A stretch of 64,000 nucleotides of DNA. Source: Zygnema cylindricum (taxonomy: Eukaryota; Streptophyta; Zygnematophyceae; Zygnematales; Zygnemataceae). The notes beneath the pieces were generated by a model. That model worked only from the letters and a program-made list of their open reading frames with translations, had not been told where the DNA came from and did no database searches. The stretch's first letter is position 1. Every line of letters begins with the position of its first letter. Where the stretch lies: NCBI GenBank assembly GCA_037447655.1, contig JBBHKE010000162.1, forward strand, positions 1-64,000, read 5' to 3'. Made by a program: the position numbers and the translations under genes. Of the stretch, positions 45,170-57,146 are shown in pieces.

Positions 45170-45886
45170 TGTGTTTTTTTTTTTTTTTGTCTGTCTTCTG
45201 AATAACAGTCCTGTTAGTTTTCTGAATTTAAAATAAGGCCATGTCATGTGCCTGGTTGGAGTAAGAATGAAAGGAGTAAGAAATTAAGTTAAGAGTTTGA
45301 TTCTTGTTCTAGTTTTTATCCTTTTTTTTTAAATAATAATGTTGTTGTATATGTGAATAATATAAATTTGTCGATGTATCCTCAGCCAAACCAATCATGG
45401 CTCCTTTTATTTTATTGGCCACAATTATGAGTGTTGAAACTTTTTGAAAATAGGGAGTATCAAATGGAATATCATTTTCTTTAATATTCAAGTTTGTTGA
45501 AAAGTCAAATGCTCTGCCCTTTGCTTTATTTAAATCAGAAAAAAGACTTTTATATTCTCCGAGGAGAATTCCTACAACTGTGTTTCAAATCTTTTTTTTC
45601 TTTTCTTAAGGGATGAAATTTTACAGAGTTTTTAGTGTTCTGTTTACATGGAATTGAATTGTTTTATAAGAGTCATGTGCATGAAGAAGACTGTAATGTG
45701 CGTTATGACCACGTTAGAGAAAGTTGAATGGTTAGTGTCTGACTGAATACCCGTGACAAATATACGGTGAATAGTGTGGCATAGAGCAAAATTAACATTT
45801 ATATTTTATAATTTGGAATCCTAAATAGTAAATAGGTTTTCCTTTGGAGTTCATTCAAAAAAATAGGCTCCTGAAACATTATTCAT
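45170..45886. other. Intergenic, 3' flank of the first HSPA12-like gene
   Basis: T-rich tract right after the stop, then AT-rich sequence. AATAAT and AATAATAT motifs at about 45332-45363 could serve polyadenylation. No further gene. Confidence 0.4.
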
Positions 45887-45889
45887 TTA

Positions 45890-46535
45890 GGGTAACCTTC
45901 CATCAGGCGTTCCCAGTAATCGTACGAACACGTTTACTGGCAGTAATATTTGTAACACCCTTCCATCAGGTCGTGCCAGTGAATGAGGTGTTAGATTGCG
46001 ATTGGTACCACGTAGGACCTGTTGAGCCGCCCGGGAATAATCATTATTTGCAAAAGGACAAAATCACAGCTGCGTATGTGTACGGGCAGACGCCGATTAA
46101 AATATATAGTAGCGTCACGCTAATGCACAATCTGAACGTTCTTAGTGTTGTTGTGGTATCAACGGCCACGAAAACCGATGCAAAATTAAAGTTTGTACAA
46201 ATGTCCAAGAATGTACCATTTGAACGTGAATCGCTGTATCGCACATTTATGAAGGAGACGTCAGAGGTACTTTCCCTGAAATCAAGTCGCGAGGTGATTT
46301 TTGATGAAGTTTTTTGACGGGCTGAATTCTCTTGCCCGGGGGTCGAAAAAAGGAAAACGCCAAAATTCGCTAACATGACGACAAACAGGAAGTACACTCA
46401 AAGTATCGACTTGACGTTTGCAGTACTTTTAAAGAATTGCTTTTATTGTACGGTTAAAGTTTTTCTCGTACGGAACTGCGTTTTGGGTGAAAACGACAGA
46501 TTAAAGTCGATACTTTAATACATGGGGACGCACCC
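45890..46535. mobile_element. Harbinger-like TIR elements, mosaic
   Basis: The left end is TTA + GGGTAACCTTCCATCAGG, and the right end CATGGGGACGCACCC + TAA belongs to the 37928 family. An inverted pair AAAGTATCGACTT (about 46400) and AAGTCGATACTTT (about 46504) lies inside. The ends come from different families, so it is probably two overlapping or nested elements. A 157-codon frame (45844-46317) is probably chance. Confidence 0.45.
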
Positions 46536-46536
46536 T

Positions 46537-47239
46537 AAGTTGCAACCGTACAAAGGAATCGCAAATTTGTAGAGTACAATTTGCGTCATCCTTGAACTTA
46601 GGATGTACGAAAATTTGTCGTCTTGTGATTTTCGACCCACTTCTACGACAAAAAACGTCATCTTCAAACCCTTTGTTTGAAACACATGCGCGATGTGATT
46701 TAAAATTAGGTTTTTTCGATTGACAAATAGGAACATTTTTTCGCACGTGCCTTAAATTTCGAAAAAATCCTACGATTTCCAAGGACAAAGAAAAGTACAT
46801 AGTTCGCTATGTTCTGTCCGTTTGCGTTATAATAAGACGAAAAGAAGTACACAGTTTGTTTGATTTTGTCCGTTTTCATCCAGTACGGATTTTTTATTTG
46901 CAGGGGTCTTCAAGTTCCGATGCCATTTCACCTCGAGCGGACAGGCGACGCAAAGGGCAAAGCGCATCTTCTTCAACCGTAAAACTGCCAGGCTGGAATG
47001 CGGTACGTCTACAATGTCACGATAAAACATGCGATGTCACAAAGCAGTTCCAAAAAATAGCGTGCGACCACAGATTGTAGAGACAACCGTCACAGGTATT
47101 GTCGACGTATACAATCGTCACAAGCGTAAGTTGCGATTTCGTCCTTACAGACATAGGGACACTTGAAAACCGGGTCAGGCGGATCCGCACTAAAATACAA
47201 AGTAAGTTCGCTAAGTTACAAGTACATGGGGACATACCC
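46537..47239. mobile_element. Harbinger-like TIR element, inverted copy of 37928-38949
   Basis: It aligns as the reverse complement from TTGCAACCGTAC (46539) to the terminal repeat CATGGGGACATACCC (ending 47239, followed by TTA). It lacks the nested insertion. The left terminus was displaced by the neighbouring element. Confidence 0.8.
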
Positions 47240-47242
47240 TTA

Positions 47243-49015
47243 GTGTTACTATTTTGTACCGTCTTATAGGTACGATTTAATTGGTGTCAGTTACGCTAAA
47301 TCAGGAAGTATGCAAATACTGTACTTTACGAAATGTATCTGTCCGTACTTTTGTATCTCGTTGTTTTGTGCAGAAGTTCATAATTAGATTTGGCTCATAT
47401 CGCATTTTCAAACCTCGATTATGTGACCACAGTCTGTAGCGACTGCCGACTACACTATGGGAATTTGTATCCAAATTAGAGTTATATATGTTACCCTAAT
47501 TGCTTATTACTCTACTAATAGCGATACAATGTGTACTTACCTGAACCGTACATTTATTAGTGATTCAAACTTGTAGTACGGTTTATAAAGTTTAATTACG
47601 GTGGGACTTACCACTTCCGCTAGTAATTGCTTCGTTAGGGTAGAGTTGATAACACTATTTTCACATAATTTTATTATATGATCCATAGCAATGCACGGTG
47701 TAGTGTATGACCGGTGATCGCGGATTCCTACCGACAATGATATTTCAAATTTGAATTTTCAAACGTTTGCATTATCCGTCTTCGTGACTAGAATAACGAT
47801 GCCGTATCAGTTTACATGGAAATAATGCATGTTTTAACATATTTACGACTTACTGATTACGGTTACTGAAATTGGACAATTTTAATGGAGACTTTTTGAG
47901 CGCTGACAAAACGAATTCCGTACACAAGATGATGGTTCAAGCACATGGCCGGTGCTTCTCTAGAAACCGTACACAAATACACTTCTGGTCCAATGAGATG
48001 ACCTGGTATATGGTCGGTGTTCCGAATAGAATCTTAGGAAAAAACAAAAGTACAGGTCGCAGTACTTTGGAGCTTTCTTGCCGAAAGACCGCATTTAATG
48101 TTGCGGTTGTCAGAATCCAAGTCTACATGTTTCACGCTTTAGTTTGTATGGACGAAATTTTACGCGGTTTATTTTCCGATTCGTTTACATCGCAAGTCAA
48201 CCAACAAATAAAACGGCAGTCAACGCTCCAACCTGCGGCATTGGCTAAGATCGTAGACGAAAGAAACGTAAAGACTTGCATCACCGAATCCCGGCCTTGC
48301 TGTCGAAAGAAGACACGTAAACACGCTATCCGACAAATCTTCCCACTCTACCATAATATATTGAACACGGCGAAAACCGTACGCCACGCTGTCCTTCACT
48401 CAAGATTTATTAGGAAAAAAAAGGGGGGAAAAAAAATTATTTTGGAAAACACGGAAACTATGTACCGGCATTATACTCTGGACCATTCTTAGCAATACTG
48501 ACCAGTTAAAACATCTTCCCCCACTTTTTTTTACGGCTATGAACAGCCACACGAACGAAACTTTTTGAAAGATTATTTCAACCCTAATCCGAAATCTGTA
48601 CGCATTCGTACACTTCTGAACGGTCCGATCTCATCTGAGATCTCCCTACACGGTATCATCATGAAACATCTTTCCTGGAACGGGCCTTATTATCCACTCT
48701 AAATATAGTACGACTCAATATAATTCCCTCGTGTCAACGAACAGTGCACTTTCAAATACGAAATTTTCCACGAGCCAGAAAAATCAGACGCCTTCAGATT
48801 ATATCCAAACCAGAATCTCGGCCGTCTGCTACCTTTTCTCAACCAAACCCTAACCGTTCCACGCCCTTTTTTTTTTTCTTTTCCCCGCGTACTTTTTCCG
48901 CGTACTTTTTTCCTCTTAACCTTTACAAAAAAATTCCGTAAAGAAATACTCACAGGAATCCTCAGCAGAAATCCTTTGGAGAACTCTCCTGCAATCATCC
49001 CTCCCGAGAAAATCC
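47243..49015. other. Intergenic upstream of the second HSPA12-like gene
   Basis: A Stowaway-like end (CTACTAATAGCGATACAATG) lies at about 47512. A frame with ATG at 47929 stays open for 187 codons to 48492 but shows no domain, and its codon pattern looks like the surrounding DNA. The last 150 bases before 49016 are pyrimidine-rich and probably hold the promoter and leader of the next gene. Confidence 0.4.
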
Positions 49016-51314
49016 ATGGCGTCCAGCAGCTCTAAGCAGTCCACGTGTCGCTACGTTGTCGGTCTCGACTTCGGTACCACGTTTTCCGGAATCGCTTACG
49101 CCCGTCGATCTCATCCAGATCAAATCAACCTTATCTACCATTGGCCATTAGCAGAAGCTGCCACGCATCCGTACTGCAAAACGACAACAGCTCTCTGGTA
49201 CGTCAAAGACTGGAAAGGAGGCTGGGAGTGCAAAGCCTGGGGATGGCCTGCAGTCGTCGGATTCTGCGACGCTAATAAAGGTGTTTCAAAATCGGACGAC
49301 TCTCGGAAACTTATCGCGCTTCCGAAGGATAAAGACAAAGCAGTCGGTCGATTAATTCGACGTTTTAAGCTTCTTTTGGCGGACGAAAATACGGAAAGTG
49401 CGGGAGAGGAGCTTCTTCCCGGTCGCGTGACGGTCGACATGGCGATCGAGGATTATTTGCGATTTTTAGCGCAATTTACGGCGGAGGAACTGCGGAAAAA
49501 TTACGGAGGACACGTGGAGTTAACTGACATAGAATGGGCGTTGACCGTACCGGCGATCTGGGGAGACCAAGCGAAACAGCGAATGAGGAATATTGCTAAA
49601 GCTGCGGGAATGGTGGCGGAAAACGCGGAAAACCTAAAAATTGTTTTAGAGCCGGAAGCTGCGGCGGCTTATTGTCATCATGAGGATATTGTACGGCTAT
49701 TTAGTGGAGATAGGTTTATGGTTTTAGATGCTGGAGGAGGGACAGTAGATATTGTGGTTCATGAGAAGGCGGAAAATGGAGTGGATGTTAGGGAAGTGAC
49801 AAGAAGTGACGGAGGATTGTGTGGTTCGAGCGTTTTGGACGGAGCGTTTTTTTCGTTTTTGGAAAGAAAAACGGGATGTTTGCAGAAATTGATCGCGAAA
49901 CATCCGGAGATGACGATTTCTTTGATGAAGAAGTGGGATGAAATCAAAAGGACTTTTAAGTAAGTGATGGTTTTCGGTTTTTTTTTTTTTTTTTGGGTCT
50001 TTTTTGGTCTTTTTTATACCAAGTTTTGTGTTTTTTGTTTCGATTTTTTTTTCTTGCTTCACACCATCGCCCCTCAACCTGCAACCCTAACCTGCGGTCG
50101 TTTAATTGATTAAACCTTAGCGTTTTGACGCTGGAGCTCTGTTTTTTAAACGTTTAAACGATTTCAACCCTTGAAAACTCATGCAAAACTCAAAATAACT
50201 TGTGGACAACGAAATGAATGTGGTTGGCTAAGTTCTCTCGGCCTTTTTTTTTTTAGTTTTTTATCAGAGGAGAATATCTTGGTTTTATTTTTAGAGGTTT
50301 TATCACTGCGAAAAAAGTAGATTTTTTGTTAGTTCCTTCGTAGTTTTTGCCGTGTTTGCAATCCTTGAAGTTTTTTTTTGTTTTTGTAATTTTCCATTTA
50401 TGTTATTTTCTTTCCTTGGCATTGCTCTGAACTTATTTTCGAGCTTAGCTTCACTGATGACTTAAAGTCGGAGCTTTATTTTCTTACTTAATTATTTTTT
50501 TCTTCATTTTTGCAGTGGTGATAAGACAAAAAAGTTTTACGAAGTCCCGCACAAACTTGCAGCTGCGTGGAGGAAAGCGGACCCAAATGAGGAAAGTTAC
50601 GAAGAAATTGAAATGACATGTGAAACTTTGAAATCAATTGTGGATCCCACGATCGATAAACTATTAGAAATTGCTCAAAGTCAACTGGATGCCGCTAAAG
50701 GCTGTAAAGCCATATTGTTAGTGGGAGGCTTTGCTGAATCCCCTTATCTTTTTAAAAGAGTTAAGGAAAAGTTTTCTTCAGTAGTCCCATGTATTGTCAA
50801 ACCCCCAGCACCAGGAGCTGCAATTTGCCACGGGGCAGTTCTGGAACTTTTGAATCCAAACCGAGTACTTTCTCGAGTTGCGCGAAAAACGTACGGAATG
50901 AAAACGACTGTCGCGTTTATCGAAGGTTTTCATCCGAAACACAAAAGATATGTGACTTCAGAAAACGAAGCTCGATGCCTTGACAAATTTGATGCTTTTG
51001 TGACGATCGGCGATTCAGTGAATGGGAATGTTGGGATTACACGATGTTACCATCCCGTTGAAAAAAAACAGAAGTCGTTGGAAATTAAAATTTATAGTAC
51101 GCCTTTAAAGTCTCCGCAGTTTATCGACGAGCCGGGAGTTCAATTGGAAGGCAGTTTCAAATTGGATATGTCAGATACGACAGGTGGCAAGGAGAGAAAA
51201 GTTGAAGTTAGTATGTTTTTTGGGCGAACAGCTATTGAAGTCCATGCGAAAGCTTTGAATTTTGGACATGGAGGGAAAGGAGCAATGATGCCTATAAAGT
51301 TTGCGATAGAGTAG
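49016..51314 (+). CDS. HSPA12-like atypical Hsp70 (second of a tandem pair)
   Basis: A 580-aa paralogue of the gene 3.8 kb upstream, on the same strand. Exons 49016-49959 and 50516-51314 join in phase 2 (GTAAGT donor, TTTTTGCAG acceptor) at the same protein position as in the first copy, just after the KKWxExKRxF helix. Motifs: DFGTTFSG (D18), EPEAAAAYCHH, LDAGGGTVDI (D238) and LLVGGFAES (V384). It ends MPIKFAIE, without an EEVD tail or signal peptide. The N-terminus is eight residues longer and Ser-rich. The longest insertion relative to the paralogue (around residue 90-115, KGVSKSDDSRKL) lies in a predicted surface loop. ATP binding is well supported by motif; the substrate is not known. 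Confidence 0.93.
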
Positions 51315-51529
51315 AAAATTAACGCATTAGAACCTTAGGGGGCAGGTTTAGAACAATTGGTGTTAAGGTTTAAGATTTAATGAAGTTGATTCTGTATAGA
51401 CGGAACGATCTTCTTTTTTATGTTCATACACTATGTATAAATCTTTCGATACTTTAACGTCTTATATGAACGAAGTTGCCGGATGTGAATAAAATGCGGG
51501 AAGTCGCTAAACGCGGATGAAGAGAGAGA
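51315..51529. other. 3' flank of the second HSPA12-like gene
   Basis: Probable 3' UTR. A GTGAATAAAATGC sequence at 51486 contains AATAAA and is a plausible polyadenylation signal about 170 bases after the stop. Confidence 0.5.
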
Positions 51530-51772
51530 GAGATTGTGTAAAGGGGGATGAGTGTAAGTGGGCAAGAGTGCTATGAGTGTGTATAAAACCGTAAATATGT
51601 GTTTAAGTCCACTTACGTGCCTGCAAGTGAACGGAGGTGTGTATAAATGTGTGTAAATGAGAGTGTCAAGTTAAGTGTGTATGCTTGTTATGTGTGTGTA
51701 CATGCGTACAAGTGAGTATGAGTGCATGTGAGTGGTTTTGAGTCTATGCCAGTCTATGTAAATGCGTGTTAT

Positions 51773-51813
<41 letters not shown>

Positions 51814-52215
51814 AAGTCAATGTAAGTGCATCAAAGTATGTGTGAGTGTAGATAAGTGCTTTAAAGTGCGTATAAGTGCATTTAAACAAGTCGGTTTGTG
51901 TGTTGGTGTGTGTATGTGTGTAACTGCACGTAAGTGCATCTAAGTCCGTACAAGTGTGTACATAAGTGTGATATGGTGTGAACGGGTATGATAGCAACTA
52001 AGTGGGTTTGAGTGTGTGCCACCGTTTGTAAGTGCGTGTGATTGTGTGTAAGGATTGTGCATGTAAGTGCGTATGAGTGTGTATAATTACTTTGAATATG
52101 TATGTAAGCACAAGTTCATACATGTAGCTGCGTTTAACTTTGTGGAATGTTTATGTATATGTGTGAATATGTGTAATTGCACTTTTGAGTACTTGTGAGT
52201 GCAAGTATGCGCATC
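51530..52215. repeat. GT-rich, C-poor degenerate satellite
   Basis: About 690 bases built from variations of GTGTGTAAGTGCGTATGAGT-like words, including a pure (GT)n run at 51774-51808. No open gene. The strong G+T bias on one strand is uniform over the stretch. Confidence 0.75.
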
Positions 52216-52220
52216 GGTAG

Positions 52221-53591
52221 TGTTGAATTTAAAGCTTTGTCCTCAGTAGATAGTACTGTGACGAGGAGTTTATGACTTAGAATATTTTGTCTAAGTCAAA
52301 GTGTAATACTTACCTTTATTAGTGTTACAGTAGCAGAAGGGGAATAGAGTGTATTGTACTTCTACAAGGACACGCGTCGGCATCTGAGACCTGTGCAAAT
52401 ATTTCGGAATGGCGCCGAGAATAACTTACACGTGTTGACCATCGAAGGAGCGGACTCTCAATATCAGACATACGAAGTCGAAAGCAGGCATCTAAGGAAA
52501 ATGTTATGTACGTAACAACATGTAACGTTGATACGAATCGAGTCAACGGACAAGATTCGTGCAGGGACCACACGTGACTAAGCATACTGTACGCGCTTAA
52601 GTGGTCCGTACTTCATGACCACATTCTTCTAGACTTCTATGACCGATGTGGACTAAAAACAAAACGCATTAATTTGTACGGTTTCTCTTTGTAAATATCT
52701 GGAAAACAATTTGTTGTGGTTTAGTGCATTATTAATTAGTGTGTTACTATTTGGATTACAGCATGTATCAAATAGGGTTTTGGAATTTCCCAGAGTACAA
52801 TAACGTACAGTTTTAGTACTTTGTCATGTTGCAGTATAGTACTATAGTGTCACGTGTTTGCATATGATCTGTTAGCTAACACTAGAAACTTAGTGTATAA
52901 AGTTTAGGACTTAGGGCATGGTTACATCAGACGAAAAGTGAGGTTTAATACAGAATTTTGTACTTGCCCGTACCGTGCCGTACTATATTTTCGTGAGTTT
53001 CTTGAAAACAACATTACAGAAAAATAAGATTACGATTCTCCAAGTATCCTGGAGAAGACGTCAACCGTCCGATTACATTTTGGTCTTCATCTGCGTAGCA
53101 ATCGCTCCATACGCCTCCGTATTGGTGAACCCACCTCGTTGAGGTGGGTTCACCAATACAGAACCAGTCAATTCGCAACACCTGGACGATAGACACGTGC
53201 GTCGATGAAAAATGAAAATTTTCACACGCCCTCAAAGTCACGTGCCTTCGGACAAGGTGACCGTAAAATCTTTGCCGAAAAGAAATACGGTTTTTTTTCT
53301 GAAAGTCAGCAGAGTGAAGGAGATATCTGAGGTACATTGGCGCGGTACACCTGTGAAGTACACGTACGTATTACGCAAGTACGGATTTCCATACGAAAAT
53401 GGTCGGTTTCCAAATCTTTGACGATTTTAGAGATTTGATTTTAGACCTACGTGGAATTACTCAAATCAAAACACGTATGTTAAAACTTATTTATAGACGA
53501 TACGCGATGTAACCGAGGCCTCTGTAATACAGAAATTTTGCTGTCCGTACTATTACAGAGACCTCCTGATGTAACCATACCCTAAGTGGCA
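52221..53591 (+). repeat. Probable solo LTR of the copia family, carrying a Harbinger-like insertion
   Basis: It starts TGTTGAATTT and aligns with 2556-3367. No coding sequence or polypurine tract adjoins it. A 669-bp TIR element is inserted a few bases before its end. No clear target duplication was found, so a truncated element is possible. Confidence 0.6.
52914..53582. mobile_element. Harbinger-like TIR element with perfect central hairpin
   Basis: GGGCATGGTTACATCAGACG ... CTGATGTAACCATACCC, flanked by TTA (left) and TAA (right). A perfect 19-bp-arm hairpin with a 3-base loop lies at 53119-53159. Non-autonomous. Confidence 0.85.
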
Positions 53592-54012
53592 AAAAAAAAC
53601 ATTAGCGCTAATAGCGTTACACAGTGTACTTTACTGTAAAAGTTTAAAACCGTGCGACTTTGGCGTTGGGACGATTCGGGGGGTCGCTCGATGGTACGAA
53701 CAGGAGTATTTGCCGTTGGATATTCATCCAATCCGAATCGGACGGCAAACATAGCGTGTTTTCCAACTCTTTGACCTAAAACGTGGTCAAGACTACAGTG
53801 GTTCCCAGGTCAAAGAAGAATTGAATCCTTGCTGGCAGCTGTCAGATCCTAATTTGGTGAGCATCGGACGGTGACGAACTGCGCTCAAGAAAGCATATGC
53901 TGTACTATTGCGGCGACGTACGGTCATTCTTTCATGTTTGGAGCGATGATCGGCCGCGCGATTCACGCAGAATCTGATTCGGACGCTCTGAAATTGGGTT
54001 GACAATTGACAC
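53592..54012. other. Intergenic
   Basis: A Stowaway-like end (CGCTAATAGCGTTACACAGTG) lies at about 53604-53624. No gene seen. Confidence 0.45.
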
Positions 54013-54014
54013 TA

Positions 54015-54516
54015 CACCGCGAATCGTAATTAGAGTAGAGAAAAAATTAGAGTAAAAAAAGAAAAAAATATAATTAGAGTTATGAATTCTAATTTGTGTG
54101 ATAGAACTTTTTCAAAAGGAATTTTACTCTAATTTTGGCGTAAATTTGGGCGATGAATATATCCACTGTAAATTAAGGACAAGTACAGAATCTGACAAAA
54201 CATACAGTTTCACGTCATTATGAGTTTATGACCTTTGCATGACGCGGTTTGTTAAAACGCAGTTACATGAAAACGGCCTGTACTAAATCATTATTTGTAC
54301 TTTTTTACTTAATAAAGTACAAGTTTGCACGGTCAGACACCGACCGTACGCCACACTATTTAAAACGGCACTATATTAGAGTTATTAACGCTCATTCAAA
54401 AAGTACCTTAAATACGGTAAAGAATAATTTATAATAATGTACTCTATTTATGGTGATAGAGTCAAAATTTGGGGTGATGGAATTAGCGTTCAGAACTCTA
54501 ATTAAGATTCGTAGTG
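54015..54516. mobile_element. Stowaway-like element (about 502 bp)
   Basis: CACCGCGAATCGTAATTAGA ... CTCTAATTAAGATTCGTAGTG with TA on both sides. The interior resembles the right half of 34408-35701 (a TGTACTCTATTTATGGTGAT-type block, then AGAGTCAAAATTTGG). Confidence 0.75.
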
Positions 54517-54833
54517 TACTTGTACTGTATTGTTCGACCCAACGAGTGGGCCAACGGAGCCAAGATCTGTCGTTTGTGAATGGCAGAGCATTGTAATCAT
54601 AGAATATGTACGAAGTCTATCGTTTAGCTCGAGCTTTCCTTGCGTACATATTAAATTATTAATATACACAAATTTTTTTAAGTATGATGTTAAAATAAAT
54701 GTCTACTCAACGGACACACCAAAAGGATTAAAGGACGCGACCGTACCATTGGAGAGTGTATTCCCCTTTCACAAATGAGCAGGCGCGGCTGAATCTGCGC
54801 ATACTTTTCAAAACTCCCTGATGTACAAAGTGG
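54517..54833. other. Intergenic
   Basis: No gene or repeat recognised. Confidence 0.35.
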
Positions 54834-55070
54834 TAGTGTTGTGTATCGGTAAAAAACTTATCTTGATAACACCGATACCGATAGTTCTCGGTTATCGAAC
54901 AGTCAGAGGTACCGATATATCGGTTCGAGACCAACAAATTCCATATCGGCGATAACTATAAAAATATATAGTACGCATACTATAGTACCTTATTAAATAC
55001 TGTATTATACTATTTACATTATATAGCGTGTCATGCCACGTGTACGATGCTGTTCCGTAGCTATTAACTG
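54834..55070. mobile_element. hAT-like element, left-end fragment
   Basis: It starts TAGTGTTGTGTATCGGTAAA, with a CGATAACACCGATACCGATA-type interior and the CATGCCACGTGTACGATGCT block shared with about 21890. Confidence 0.6.
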
Positions 55071-56147
<1,077 letters not shown>

Positions 56148-56269
56148 TTCTTATAATAGTTATTATATCATGGGGTGATTTTCATGGTCAACATGGAGAA
56201 CCTTATAATGTCCTTGAAGAAAATAATGCATACTCTTAGGAAGCCACATAAGCCAGATTGCATTTCCGC

Positions 56270-56306
56270 AAGGGTCGAGGGTTGAGGGTCGAGGGTCGAG
56301 GGTCGG
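56270..56306. repeat. Short (GAGGGTC)n array
   Basis: Five units of GAGGGTC or GAGGGTT, a 7-bp tandem repeat. Confidence 0.85.
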
Positions 56307-57146
56307 AAATAGTGGAGGAAGGTTCACTAAACATTATGATTTGATACATTTGTTTCCTAAAATATGTTGATTGATGCAAATCATAGTAGTGGAAATTAAA
56401 AGTAAAAGATAATATGGAAGTGTTCAGTATTGGTGCTTAACTGCGATCTGACATAGGGAATTAGGGTTAAACATTATGATGTTGATATTATACCTAGTTT
56501 TTAAACATAATCTACTGGATTTAAATTAGTTCTTGAATCCTTATATATTGACAAAGTTAAGAACTGGAATGGGGAGAATAGGCATTTATTGCAATATATT
56601 TTAAAGTCAAAGTTGACCACCCACATTTGACACTGGTTGAAGTGTATTTTAATGTAATAATAAAATTTATTAAACAAAGCAGATGGTAAACCATCTGAGT
56701 TGATGGAAAAAAAAAAAAAAAAAAAAAAAAAAACAAAACTGAAAAAACTCACACACTTTATTACGGAATAATTGTAGGGACATTATAATATGACTGGAAG
56801 GGTCCAAAACTTATGAATATGACATATGATATAGATTGAAAAACTTAAAAAAAAAAGAGCAATAAACAACTTCTGTGGTCCTTTACAAAGGTGACAACCA
56901 GCCAATCCCAAACCTATAATTTTCTCGATCACCGAAAAATACAAATTTATATGATCATCGAAAATGTAAAAATTTCCCCATGTTCAAAATGTCGTAATTA
57001 AAAATCTTACACTGACTACAACAACTGCTGCCTACATTCCATTATTACGTCTCTTAAAACCCTAAAAAACAAGAGAACCTTCTACAAAAATAAATAAAAG
57101 AAAAGAAAATGTTTTCCACAGTCCTTTTGTAGTTAATTATTTAACA
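56307..57146. other. 3' flank of the GIL1-like gene and intergenic DNA
   Basis: AT-rich, with a 27-base poly-A at 56707-56733. No gene. The GIL1-like 3' UTR should lie at its right end. Confidence 0.4.

Noticed and set aside
45844-46317. 157-codon frame
   Set aside because: It overlaps Harbinger-like terminal sequence and shows no transposase motifs.
47872-48492. Open frame of up to 206 codons on the plus strand (first ATG at 47929)
   Set aside because: No recognisable domain, composition like the surrounding non-coding DNA, and no intron or leader signals. It remains possible but unsupported.
42711-51314. Assignment of the two Hsp70-like proteins as Ssz1/HSPA14, the known zuotin partner
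   Set aside because: Motifs and the C-terminal region fit HSPA12-type proteins better; Ssz1 identity is not supported.
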